A stretch of DNA of 8,980 bases from Actinomycetota bacterium (GCA_009927375.1 RFNE01000340.1:1-8980), one strand, 5' to 3'; positions 1 to 7,350 are shown, counted from the stretch's first letter. Numbers and translations: made by a program. The notes: a model not told the origin generated them from the sequence alone.

Positions 1-1
1 C

Positions 2-1424
2 GGTCGGTCGTATGCGCCGACGATCTCGAACCTCACGCAGGCGGGGAATGCCGAGGCTCCGTCGAACCACACCGGCCCGGTCGAGCGCCTCACCGAGACG
101 TTGTCGCACAAGCTGACTGACATCCGTCTCAATCCGGTCTACGTGCGTCGGCAGCGCAAGCTCGAGAAGTTCTTGAAAGATCTTCCACTCATCGGACCGC
201 AAGCTGAGCGCGGTCTGGAGGCAATCAAGGCCGGCGTGCGCGAGTTCCTCCAGCCACCTGCGTTCTTCGAAGCGCTCGGAGTTCGCTACATCGGTCCGAT
301 CGACGGGCACGACATCGAAGCAATGGAACATGCCTTTGACTCGGCGAGCCAACGGGTCGAAGAAGGCCCGATCGTGATTCACGTCATCACCCAGAAGGGT
401 CGCGGATACCTTCCTGCAGAAGACGACGACGAAAAGCACCTTCACGACGCGCCCGTGTTCGACCCCGCAGTCGGCCCCCCGAAGGCTGGTCCGACGGGAT
501 ACACGCAGGCGTTCGCCAACACGCTCATCGATCTCGCAAAGACCGACTCGCGGATCATGGCGATCACCGCAGCGATGCCAGGACCAACGGGACTGATCGC
601 ATTCGAGCAGCACTTCCCCGATCGATTCTTCGACGTCGGCATCGCCGAGCAGCATGCGGTCACCGCGGCGGCCGGCATGGCCCTTGGCGGCCTTCGTCCC
701 GTCGTCGCGTTGTATTCGACGTTCCTCAATCGCGCCTGGGACCAAGTGGTCTACGACGTCGCACTCCACCGCCTGCCGGTGTTGTTCTGTCTCGACCGAG
801 CGGGAATCACCGGAGACGACGGCCCAAGCCACCACGGCATCTACGACATGGCACTGCTCGCAAAGGTTCCCGGGTATGCGCGTGCTCGCACCTTCGAGCG
901 CACAGGATCTGCGTCAGATGTTGACTGACGCAATAGGAATGTTGGACGCGGGCCCGGTCGTGATTCGTTATCCGAAGGGCACCGCACGGAACGTGGCGGA
1001 TTCCGACGTCGGCAGTGGACTCAACGCTCGCAAACTCTTGGCGCCAGCGAATGCCAAGGCTTGCATCCTTGCGGTCGGAAAGATGGTCGCTGCGTCATTG
1101 GACGCTGCACACACCCTCGACTCGCGCGGCATCCCAACGACGGTGTGGGACGTGCGGTCCTGTGCTCCGCTCGATCAGGCGATGATCGACGATGCGGCAC
1201 GGCACTCCGTGGTGATCACCGTCGAGGACGGCATCCGCGACGGCGGAATCGGCATGACGATGGCGGATGCAGTACATCATGCTGCAGGTGGAGAACACTC
1301 GAGCGTGCACGTGCTTGGCATTCCGACGCAGTTCATTCCACACGCAAAGCCTGACTCGATTCTCGCTCGACTCGGTTTGGATGCGAACGGAATCGCTGAT
1401 CGCATCACGAGCTCGCTGAGCTGA
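2..1424 (+). CDS. dxs: 1-deoxy-D-xylulose-5-phosphate synthase, 5'-truncated by window edge, one frameshift
   Basis: Dxs condenses pyruvate and glyceraldehyde 3-phosphate, using thiamine diphosphate, in the first step of the MEP isoprenoid pathway in the cytosol. The frame is open from base 2 and starts with GRSYAPT, a point about 160-170 residues into a usual Dxs, so the N-terminal part lies outside the window. Visible family motifs are YIGPIDGHDIE, TQKGRGYLPAEDD, DVGIAEQHAVT (the Glu codon at 647-649 is the likely catalytic acid of the Pyr domain), DRAGITGDDGPSHHG and, near the C-terminus, GPVVIRYPKG. At the GGG run 872-874 the frame breaks: the upstream frame runs off to a stop at 926-928, while the rest (starting MRVLAPSSAQDLRQ) continues one frame over to the TGA at 1422-1424. 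Removing one G joins the halves into about 473 residues. The class V enzyme starts four bases after the stop, which suggests co-transcription. The family call is very secure; whether the frameshift is real is doubtful. Confidence 0.95.
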
Positions 1425-1428
1425 CGCC

Positions 1429-2606
1429 GTGGCGAAGTCAACCTCGCTGCGTTCCCTCTGGCAACTCGATCCGTCGATCGCCCACCTCAATCACGGTTCG
1501 TTCGGTGCGGTACCCCACGACGTGCAACTCGTGCAGGAATCGTTTCAGAAGCGGATGAACGCGAACCCCAATCGATGGTTCCGCTCCGAGCTTCCCGACC
1601 TGATGAGCGGCGCACGACACATCACCGCGTCGTGGCTCGGTGTCGACGCAGGCGACTTCGCCTTCGTGCCCAACGCTGGGCAAGGAGTGATCACTGCGGT
1701 CCAGTCACTCGTCAATCACGTCAACGCACAACACCAGACCGCACACATCGTCGACACGTCGCTCGGTTATGGCGGGGTCACGCGTGGTCTGCAACACATC
1801 GCCGCGCGAAGCGGAGCAACCTATAGCGACGCACTCCTCACCTACCCGGTCGATCTCGATGCCGAGGTGATCGCCTCCCGACTTCGCGAATGTATGCCGA
1901 TGCTTGGCGCGCCGACGATCGTCGTCCTCGACCACATCACGTCCGAAACCGGACTCCTGCTCCCCGTGTCGGACATCATTTCAGACCTGCGCACCACTCA
2001 TCCCGACACGATGTTCGTCATCGACGGGGCACATTCGGCAGGAATGTTGCAAAACCCAATTCCACACGGCTGTGACGTCTGGGTCGGCAATCTGCACAAG
2101 TGGCTGTGCGCGCCCCGACCGGCCGCTGCACTCGTCTGCCGCAATCCGCTCTTCGCACTGCGCTTTCTCCGCTCGCGCCGTCGTGGGGGTTCGAGGATGG
2201 CTTCCCAGCCTCGTTCGACTGGCAGGGCACGGCCGATTACTCCGCCTACTTGTCGGTGCCGGCTGCAATCACCTTTCAAGAACAGTGGTCGTGGAGCGTT
2301 CGCGACGACCACAACCGAAGTGTCGTCGATGGTGGCGCCGAACTCTTGCGCCGCGCCTGGAAAGTCGAGCCACACGTCGATTCATCTCGCGAAGCGCCAT
2401 GGATGCGCACGGTGAAGACACCATCCAGCAGGGTGCTCACGAAGGCTGAAGTCGACGCAACGATCGAGCGCGCAGGTCGCGAACTGAAAGTCGAATGTGT
2501 GCTGGTGAGCGTCGGAGCTTCGACGTACGTGCGCTTGTCGGCACACATGTACAACGAGGTTGACGACTACAAGGCCTTGATCGACCTCAGTCGCTTGTTG
2601 CCTTAG
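1429..2606 (+). CDS. Class V PLP-dependent aminotransferase-fold enzyme, isopenicillin-N-epimerase-like, one frameshift
   Basis: This is a fold-type I PLP enzyme of the aminotransferase class V family; its substrate cannot be read from the sequence. The N-terminal LNHGSFGAVP and the core VIDGAHSAG (Asp199, His202) plus NLHKWLCAPR are typical of the isopenicillin-N-epimerase-like group. Lys224 (codon 2098-2100) is the likely PLP Schiff-base lysine. The GTG start is four bases after the dxs stop; no clear ribosome site is visible, so translation may be coupled to dxs. Near the TTT run at 2164-2166 the frame breaks: the first frame runs on to a false stop at 2415, while the family C-terminal part (WGFEDGFPASFDWQGTADYS, then YVRLSAHMYNEVDDY) lies in the frame ending at 2606. 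Adding one T gives ALRFSPLAPSWGF and a protein of about 392 residues, normal for the family. Members include epimerases, desulfurases and C-S lyases, so no narrower function is given. The 3' end overlaps the convergent permease gene by 20 bases. Confidence 0.85.
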
Positions 2607-3366
2607 CGGTCTCGCTCCACGCTTGGCGGAGCATCCTCATCGCCACCGAGATCAAGAGGATTGCAAACAGCGCATTCGATACCGCGTCCGACATTCGCGC
2701 GGAGACCCATGCGCCGACGACGGCCATCACCACGCCAGTAATCCCGACGACCACCGCTGCCGAAAGATCGACGTTCGAATTCGACCGATTACGCAACGTT
2801 CCCATGAGCGCGGTCGGAATGATCACCGCGAGCGACGTTCCCTTCGCAACGACTGACGGGATGCCGAACAGCACCGCCATGATCGGCACCATGATCGCGC
2901 CACCACCGATGCCAAGGAGACCCGAGAGTGCCCCGGTCGCCAAACCAACGAGCACGTAGGCAAGCGCAAGGACGAACGTGATCTCGCTCCGACCGTCACC
3001 ATTAACCGTGAAGAAGAGGCGCACACCGACGACGACGAGGACGAGGGCAAAGATCAGCGCCAGATTGCGCTTGGAGATGACCGCGAGGAGTGAGGCTCCG
3101 ACGAACGCACCGGCGAGTGCACCAATCGTCAGCCACAACGCGACCGGCCAGTCGACGTGGTCGTGCGCCCAATAGGTGACCAAACTGGCAACGGCGATTG
3201 GCAACACCGCAGCAAGCGACGTGCCGTGCGCGCGACGTTGCTCCATCTTCACGAAGATCATGAGCCCTGGCACGACGAGGATTCCCCCGCCGACCCCAAA
3301 CACCCCCGAGAGGAACCCCGCGCCGAGCCCGACGACGAGCAGGAGAATTCGATCGCGGCTGGTCAT
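2587..3366 (-). CDS. TauE/SafE family anion (sulfite/organosulfonate) permease
   Basis: This is a polytopic inner-membrane protein of about 259 residues, the usual size for the TauE/SafE family. Members are believed to move sulfite, sulfonates or related anions, mostly outward. The protein is almost wholly hydrophobic with about eight likely membrane spans and shows the family's internal duplication. GFLSGVFGVGGGILVVPG (about residues 18-34) and AHGTSLAAVLP (47-56) in the first half match GALSGLLGIGGGAIMVP (145-161) and AKGTSLAVIIP (174-184) in the second. I prefer the ATG at 3366, because AGG lies five bases upstream of it; a GTG at 3372 would add two residues. It is the last gene of the minus-strand run, 23 bases after the carboxypeptidase stop. 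The upstream iscS and mnmA make a sulfur-related substrate attractive, but that is only a contextual inference. Its tail overlaps the class V enzyme on the other strand. Confidence 0.88.
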   Translation of the reverse strand: MTSRDRILLLVVGLGAGFLSGVFGVGGGILVVPGLMIFVKMEQRRAHGTSLAAVLPIAVASLVTYWAHDHVDWPVALWLTIGALAGAFVGASLLAVISKRNLALIFALVLVVVGVRLFFTVNGDGRSEITFVLALAYVLVGLATGALSGLLGIGGGAIMVPIMAVLFGIPSVVAKGTSLAVIIPTALMGTLRNRSNSNVDLSAAVVVGITGVVMAVVGAWVSARMSDAVSNALFAILLISVAMRMLRQAWSETAKATSD

Positions 3367-3389
3367 CTGCACCTATCTATTGTGGTCGC

Positions 3390-4133
3390 TCAGCGGTCGC
3401 GGACCATCATCGCGACGATGTGAACCGCTTGTGCGTGCACGAGTGCGGAATCCTTGGAAAGAGATTCACCAAGCTCGACGACGAACGCCCCGCTGCCCGA
3501 CAACGTCGAGCGCTGCCACGTTGCGGCTACGCCCGTGTAGGTACCGCCGGTGATTCGTTTGATCGGAATTCCAGTGAGCTGTGAATACTTCTCACGGAGT
3601 TTTCCCTCGAAGCCGGTTCCGGGCGAGATCATGTTCAAATCTTGGTGATACCAAATACCAAGCTCTGGCTTGATCTCTCGCATGAACTTCACGATTGCCT
3701 TCGTCTCGGGCTCGGAGGCTCGCTTTGGTCCAGCGAACTGCCAATACCCGGGCTTGCCCATCGGGGCCCAGGCATAGGGAAAGTTCCTGTTCAAGTCCAC
3801 CTGATTCGCATTCCCTCGTCGATCGAGCGCGGTGCCGTCCGGATTCATGGTGGGGATCACCCACAACTCGACTCCCCGCGGCGCGCTCATGCGCAGGAGT
3901 TCGTCGGTGATCTGCAGACCTGCAGCCTCGTTCCCGTGGATCACACCGACGACGACGATGACGACGCCACCCTTCGCTCCCATGCGAAACGCCTCGAGGG
4001 GTCGACCTTCGACCGATGAACCGATCACGCGGCGCTCGAGCACCGGATCGTTCGAGGCCGACGCGGGTCCACCCGAGACGACGAGCGCCGCGATGCACAG
4101 CGCAGCGAGCATCAGTCGCCGCGCGACGCGCAC
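3390..4133 (-). CDS. Secreted M14-family zinc carboxypeptidase (MpaA-like)
   Basis: This is a predicted exported zinc peptidase of about 247 residues. From the GTG at 4133 it begins with a clear signal peptide: basic RVARR, a hydrophobic stretch LMLAALCIAALVV and a likely cut after PASA (near residue 26). An ATG at 4112 would lose the basic end, so GTG is preferred. The M14 active site is complete. HGNE supplies zinc ligands His66 and Glu69, VDLNRNFP holds the substrate-binding Asn115/Arg116, WYHQD supplies His163, and FVVELGE supplies the catalytic Glu220. The family removes C-terminal amino acids or splits peptide amide bonds. The arrangement IHGNE...MNPDG...VDLNRNFP resembles the murein-peptide amidase MpaA branch, so a cell-wall peptide substrate is possible, though not shown. 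The start is two bases after the stop of the small secreted-protein gene, which suggests translational coupling within the iscS–mnmA operon. The sequence also remains open upstream to 4277, but that stretch is occupied by the small gene in another frame. Confidence 0.87.
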   Translation of the reverse strand: MRVARRLMLAALCIAALVVSGGPASASNDPVLERRVIGSSVEGRPLEAFRMGAKGGVVIVVVGVIHGNEAAGLQITDELLRMSAPRGVELWVIPTMNPDGTALDRRGNANQVDLNRNFPYAWAPMGKPGYWQFAGPKRASEPETKAIVKFMREIKPELGIWYHQDLNMISPGTGFEGKLREKYSQLTGIPIKRITGGTYTGVAATWQRSTLSGSGAFVVELGESLSKDSALVHAQAVHIVAMMVRDR

Positions 4134-4135
4134 GA

Positions 4136-4302
4136 CTACTTCGACCAGACGAGCTTGTTCTTGACCTTCTTGCAGGTCAGCGTCACCTTGCCCGACTTCA
4201 CCTTTGCACCGAGTTTCGTGCGCGAGGCGACGACGATGGCGAAGCAAAAGCGGCCACCGACGCAACGATTGCTGCACTGACTACAACCTTGAGTGCGCGC
4301 AT
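4136..4302 (-). CDS. Small secreted lysine-rich protein, one probable frameshift
   Basis: This is a short unrecognised gene between mnmA and the carboxypeptidase. It starts at the ATG 4302, inside the last codons of mnmA, with GGAGGGGG six bases upstream. The first part reads MRALKVVVSAAIVASVAA, a good signal peptide. That frame stops at 4198, but one frame over the sequence continues as RTKLGAKVKSGKVTLTCKKV then KNKLVWSK and a TAG at 4136-4138. Adding one base to the AAAA run at 4246-4249 joins the parts into roughly 55 residues with a basic mature region and a single Cys near the C-terminus. The ending (TC, basic linker, KLVW) recalls short repeats I associate with secreted actinobacterial proteins, a resemblance from memory. 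The stop lies two bases before the carboxypeptidase start. Evidence for a gene is the strong ribosome site, the signal peptide and exact packing between neighbours. Function is unknown; the two halves might also be unrelated open frames. Confidence 0.5.
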
Positions 4303-5359
4303 GCGATTCCCCCTCCGAGCACGAATGAATTGGTCACATCATAGAAGACGACACTTTGACCAGGAGCAATGCGACGCTGCTTGTCGACCCACGCCACCTC
4401 GACCGTCCGATCTTCAACGATGCGAAGCGTCGCCGGATGTGGCGTACCGTGTGCGCTTGACTGCACGAGCACGTCGGGAGTCGTCGTCAATCGCTCGACG
4501 TCCGATCTGTACGCCCAGGTGACGCGCTCGACGAATTGTGAGTTGCAATACAGCTGTGACTCGTCTCCGATCACGACGCGAGCGGCATCGGTATCGACAT
4601 CGACGACGTACTGCTTCGGTTGGCCACCGGGAATGCCGATGCCGCGCCGTTGACCGATCGTGACGAGTTCGATCGCCTGCACGGCACCCGCAACTTCTCC
4701 ATCCTGCGTCACGACTTGTGCAGGCCTGAACGGAATGCGCTTGCCGAGAAACGTCTCACGGCCGCCCGTCTTGCTGATGAAGCACACGTCTTGGCTGTCG
4801 GGCTTCGTGGCAGTGCGCAGTCCGAGTTCGATGGCGCGCTCACGAACCTGGGCCTTCGTCAGATGTCCGACGGGAAAGAGCGTGTAGGAAAGCTCCGATT
4901 CATCGATCATGTAGACGACGTAACTCTGATCCTTGGCATCGTCCGCACCGCGATGGACGCGCAGCTGTCCTGCGTCGTCAGGCGCGAGTCGTGCGTGATG
5001 TCCCGTGGCGACGGCGTCGAATCCGAGCTGGCGCGCCCTTCGCTCAGGCGATCGAACTTGAGATGCCGATTGCATTCGATGCACGGGTTCGGCGTGAGCC
5101 CGTGCACGTGGGCATCAACGTATGGCTCGACGACGTGGGTGTCGAAGTCATCCGAGAAATTGAATACCAAGTGGTCGATTCCGAGTTGCTGGGCGACTCG
5201 GCGTGCATCATCGACGTCGCTCACCGAGCAACAGCCCGTGTCACTCTCCCCGCCCCACAGCCGCATCGTCACGCCGACCACGTCGTGGCCCTGCGCCTTC
5301 AGTTCGGCAGCGGCGACCGAGGAGTCGACGCCACCTGACATCGCAACGAGGACCTTCAT
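4281..5359 (-). CDS. mnmA: tRNA-specific 2-thiouridylase MnmA, one frameshift
   Basis: MnmA activates the wobble uridine (U34) of Lys, Glu and Gln tRNAs with ATP and replaces the C2 oxygen with sulfur passed from a cysteine desulfurase. The N-terminus has the PP-loop MSGGVDSS (residues 8-14), then LWGGESDTGCCSVSD and TPNPCIECNRHLKFDRL with the catalytic Cys93. The second half starts RRARQLGFDAVATGHHARL, then KPDSQDVCF with the second catalytic Cys near residue 193, then TIGQRRGIG and a C-terminal FVLGGGIAC. The halves lie in two frames that meet at about 5044-5048. One extra base (CTGAGCGA to CTGGAGCGA on the minus strand) gives an uninterrupted enzyme of about 359 residues, normal length. 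The ATG at 5359 is chosen; a GTG one codon upstream is possible, and no strong ribosome site is seen. It lies 37 bases after iscS in the same direction, the functional sulfur donor. Its last 22 bases overlap the next small gene. Confidence 0.93.
4309..4316 (-). promoter_or_regulatory. Ribosome binding site for the small secreted-protein gene
   Basis: GGAGGGGG read on the minus strand ends six bases before the ATG at 4302. It also encodes the conserved GGG(I) near the MnmA C-terminus, so part of its strength as a Shine-Dalgarno site could be coincidence. It is nevertheless one of the two strongest purine-rich sites in the window and decides the start of the small gene. Confidence 0.55.
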
Positions 5360-5396
5360 CACCCCAAGGCTACGGGGCGCTTACTCACCAACGAGA

Positions 5397-6524
5397 TCAA
5401 CTGCGCAAGTGCTGGACTGCGCCAACGACAACACGGATGGCGTGGTCGACATCGGCATCCGTGGTGGTGTGGCCGAGGCTCATGCGCAACGAGCCCTTGC
5501 TCCATCGACGCTCGATCCCCATGGCGGCCAGCACGTGTGACGGTTCCATCGCACCACTTGCGCACGCAGACGCCGCAGAAGCAAAGACGTCCTTCTCGTC
5601 GAGGAGGAAGAGCAGTGACTCGTTCTCGATGTCGGCGAAGCACAGGTGGGCGATTCCCGGCACGCGCTCATCCCTCGGTACGGTCTCGAGGCAATCCCTC
5701 ACTTGTGCGCGAATGTCGTCGACGAGCCGATCGCGCAACTTCGTGACACGCTCGGTTTCCTCCACTCTCGTCGCAGCCGTCTCACGCAGCGCAACCGCCG
5801 TCGCCACGATGCCAGCCACGTTGTGCGTTCCACTCCGGCGATCACGCTCCTGACCGCCGCCGAGAATCAAGGGCTCCAGCGTGATGCCGCTGCGCTGCAT
5901 CATGACACCCATTCCCTTGGGACCGCCGAACTTGTGCGATGACAACGTCAGCACGTCGACGAGCGGAGAGATTTCCGAAAGATCGACCCAACATGCGGCC
6001 TGCACCGCGTCGGTGTGCAGCACCGCATCGGGTGCATGTTCCCGCACGATGCGGGCGACCTCGCGCATCGGCGTGATCGACCCAACTTCGTTGTTCACGG
6101 CCATCACCGAGACGACCGAGACCTTCTCCTTCGACGTCGTCAATGCCCGCTCGAGATCGTCAAGATCGATGGTGCCGGTGTTGGTCGTCTCGACGACGAG
6201 CCCTCCGTGGTGCTCGACGCAGTGGAGAACGGCGTGGTGTTCGGCCTTCGAGCACACCGCGATCCCGCCGTGCTTTGCAATCGCGCCGATGATCGCCGCG
6301 TTGTCACCCTCGGTTCCTCCACTCGTGAAGATCACCTCGCCGGGCTTGCAGCCGATCACGCTGGCAACATCGTCACGCGCTTCGTCGATTGCCTTTCGCG
6401 CCTCGCGGGCAAAGCGATGTGAGCCCGACGGATTCGCATACGTCACGTCCTGGAACGGCACCATTGCGTCGATCGCCGACTTGCGCATCGGTGTCGTCGC
6501 TGCATGGTCGAGGTACGTGGCCAC
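5397..6524 (-). CDS. iscS: Cysteine desulfurase, IscS/NifS type
   Basis: This PLP enzyme takes sulfur from L-cysteine to form alanine and an enzyme persulfide, which feeds tRNA thiolation and iron-sulfur cluster assembly. Counting from the GTG at 6530, the motifs are YLDHAATTPM at the N-terminus, SGGTEGDNAAI (cofactor phosphate region), KAEHHAVL (His near 98), HTDAVQA (Asp174), TLSSHKFGGPKG (Lys200, PLP lysine), GGGQERDRRSGT, and SACASGAMEPSHVL with the persulfide Cys323. All key residues are present, and the length of about 375 residues is normal. I place the start at the GTG 6524 (protein beginning VATYLDHAATTP, first residue read as Met). This matches the usual MAYLDHAATTP start and a TAGCCT box seven bases upstream. 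The GTG at 6530 would add two residues. It heads the minus-strand run that includes mnmA, its likely sulfur acceptor, and it diverges from the methyltransferase gene. Confidence 0.94.
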   Translation of the reverse strand: MATYLDHAATTPMRKSAIDAMVPFQDVTYANPSGSHRFAREARKAIDEARDDVASVIGCKPGEVIFTSGGTEGDNAAIIGAIAKHGGIAVCSKAEHHAVLHCVEHHGGLVVETTNTGTIDLDDLERALTTSKEKVSVVSVMAVNNEVGSITPMREVARIVREHAPDAVLHTDAVQAACWVDLSEISPLVDVLTLSSHKFGGPKGMGVMMQRSGITLEPLILGGGQERDRRSGTHNVAGIVATAVALRETAATRVEETERVTKLRDRLVDDIRAQVRDCLETVPRDERVPGIAHLCFADIENESLLFLLDEKDVFASAASACASGAMEPSHVLAAMGIERRWSKGSLRMSLGHTTTDADVDHAIRVVVGAVQHLRS

Positions 6525-6531
6525 GATCACG

Positions 6532-6537
6532 AGGCTA
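6532..6537 (-). promoter_or_regulatory. Candidate -10 box for iscS operon (leaderless)
   Basis: TAGCCT on the minus strand fits the TANNNT form of the actinobacterial -10 element. It lies seven bases before the GTG at 6524, which would put the transcript start at or next to the start codon. I see no convincing -35 at 16-19 bases upstream. A six-base degenerate match can occur by chance. Confidence 0.35.
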
Positions 6538-6576
6538 GTGGGCTTGGCTCACGGGGTGAGTCGCGCGGTGTCGAGG

Positions 6577-6582
6577 TAATAA
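6577..6582 (+). promoter_or_regulatory. Candidate -10 box for methyltransferase gene (leaderless)
   Basis: TAATAA (followed by T) stands out as the only AT-rich patch in the 64 bases between iscS and the methyltransferase. It ends six bases before the ATG at 6589, the spacing expected if transcription begins at the A of the ATG. A GAGG at 6573-6576 is twelve bases from the ATG, rather far for a ribosome site. No clear -35 is seen. Confidence 0.4.
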
Positions 6583-6588
6583 TGAAGC

Positions 6589-7326
6589 ATGGAATTTTCC
6601 AATAGCGACTACGGAGACGTATTCGCTGACGTCTACGACGCGTGGTATCACGACCTCGACGACGTCGATGCGGTGGTGTCGTTCGTCTCGAGTCTCGCCA
6701 AGTCGAACCGAGTGCTCGAACTCGGAGTCGGGACCGGTCGTCTCGCAATTCCACTCGCCGACAAGGGTCTCGAAGTCGTCGGCATCGACAATTCCGCGCT
6801 CATGTTGAACGAGCTCGCGCCGAAGGTCAAGCCACACCACCGCCTGACCACGACTCGTGGACACATGGTCGCCGACATGCCCGAAGGTCCATTCGGCGTC
6901 GTCTTCCTGCCCTACAACACCCTCTTCAACTTGATGTCGGAAGAGGAACAGACGGAGTGTCTGCGTCGTGCCGCTCAGCGCCTCACTTCGGACGGAGTCG
7001 TCATCGTCGATTGCTTCATTCCATTCGAACCGAAGGCAATGAAGATGGACAAGAGCGTGATTCGCGCGAGTGATCACGATCGGGTCTTCGCCACGACCAC
7101 CATCAATCCCGACACGCAAATCATCGAGGGGATGTTCGACGAGGAACGGAGTGACGGATTCGCCTGCGAGCGCTACTGGGAGGTTCGCTACGCGAATGTC
7201 CAGCAGGTCGACGAGATGGCCGCCGCGGGCGGGCTCGCACTCATCGAGCGTTGGAGTAGCTATGAACGCGCGCCACTCGATGATTCCAGTGCGCGACATA
7301 TCAGCGTGTACGGCAACGCACGCTGA
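6589..7326 (+). CDS. Class I SAM-dependent methyltransferase
   Basis: This predicted soluble methyltransferase has 245 residues. The Rossmann-fold SAM site is clear: motif I VLELGVGTG (residues 42-50), the acidic ribose-binding Asp67 in VVGIDNSALML, VADMPEGPFGVVFLPYN (motif region 94-110) and a following helix with RRAAQRL and the strand GVVIVDCF. The N-terminal DYGDVFADVYDAWY resembles the cap found before motif I in small-molecule methyltransferases. The C-terminal part (about 140-245) is mostly beta-strand-like and likely binds the substrate, which cannot be named. The ATG at 6589 is fixed by the motif spacing and the upstream AT-rich box. It diverges from iscS and is followed 24 bases later by the SRPBCC gene, which may have its own promoter. 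Confidence 0.88.
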   Translation: MEFSNSDYGDVFADVYDAWYHDLDDVDAVVSFVSSLAKSNRVLELGVGTGRLAIPLADKGLEVVGIDNSALMLNELAPKVKPHHRLTTTRGHMVADMPEGPFGVVFLPYNTLFNLMSEEEQTECLRRAAQRLTSDGVVIVDCFIPFEPKAMKMDKSVIRASDHDRVFATTTINPDTQIIEGMFDEERSDGFACERYWEVRYANVQQVDEMAAAGGLALIERWSSYERAPLDDSSARHISVYGNAR

Positions 7327-7338
7327 CGAATCCCGTAC

Positions 7339-7344
7339 TACGGT
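7339..7344 (+). promoter_or_regulatory. Candidate -10 box for the SRPBCC gene (leaderless)
   Basis: TACGGT matches TANNNT and is separated from the ATG at 7351 by exactly six bases, the classic arrangement for a leaderless actinobacterial transcript. The 24-base gap contains no purine-rich ribosome site, which supports this reading. No -35 was identified; the region upstream is the end of the methyltransferase gene. Confidence 0.35.
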
Positions 7345-7350
7345 CGAGTC

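Noticed and set aside
1405..1428. Possible hairpin (AGCT...AGCT) at the dxs stop as a terminator
   Set aside because: The stem is only about four base pairs, has no following T-run and overlaps the start of the next same-strand gene.
3947..3967. GAC/GAT trinucleotide run resembling a microsatellite
   Set aside because: It is the reverse complement of GTC and ATC codons for the hydrophobic Val/Ile strand before HGNE in the M14 peptidase.
4134..4277. N-terminal extension of the M14 peptidase up to 4277
   Set aside because: The extension is charged and would place the signal peptide about 50 residues inside the protein; the region is better explained by the small gene in another frame.
4620..5540. 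Long plus-strand open frame opposite mnmA and the iscS end
   Set aside because: It lies antisense to two strongly conserved genes, has no recognisable motif, and long antisense open frames are expected in high-GC coding DNA.
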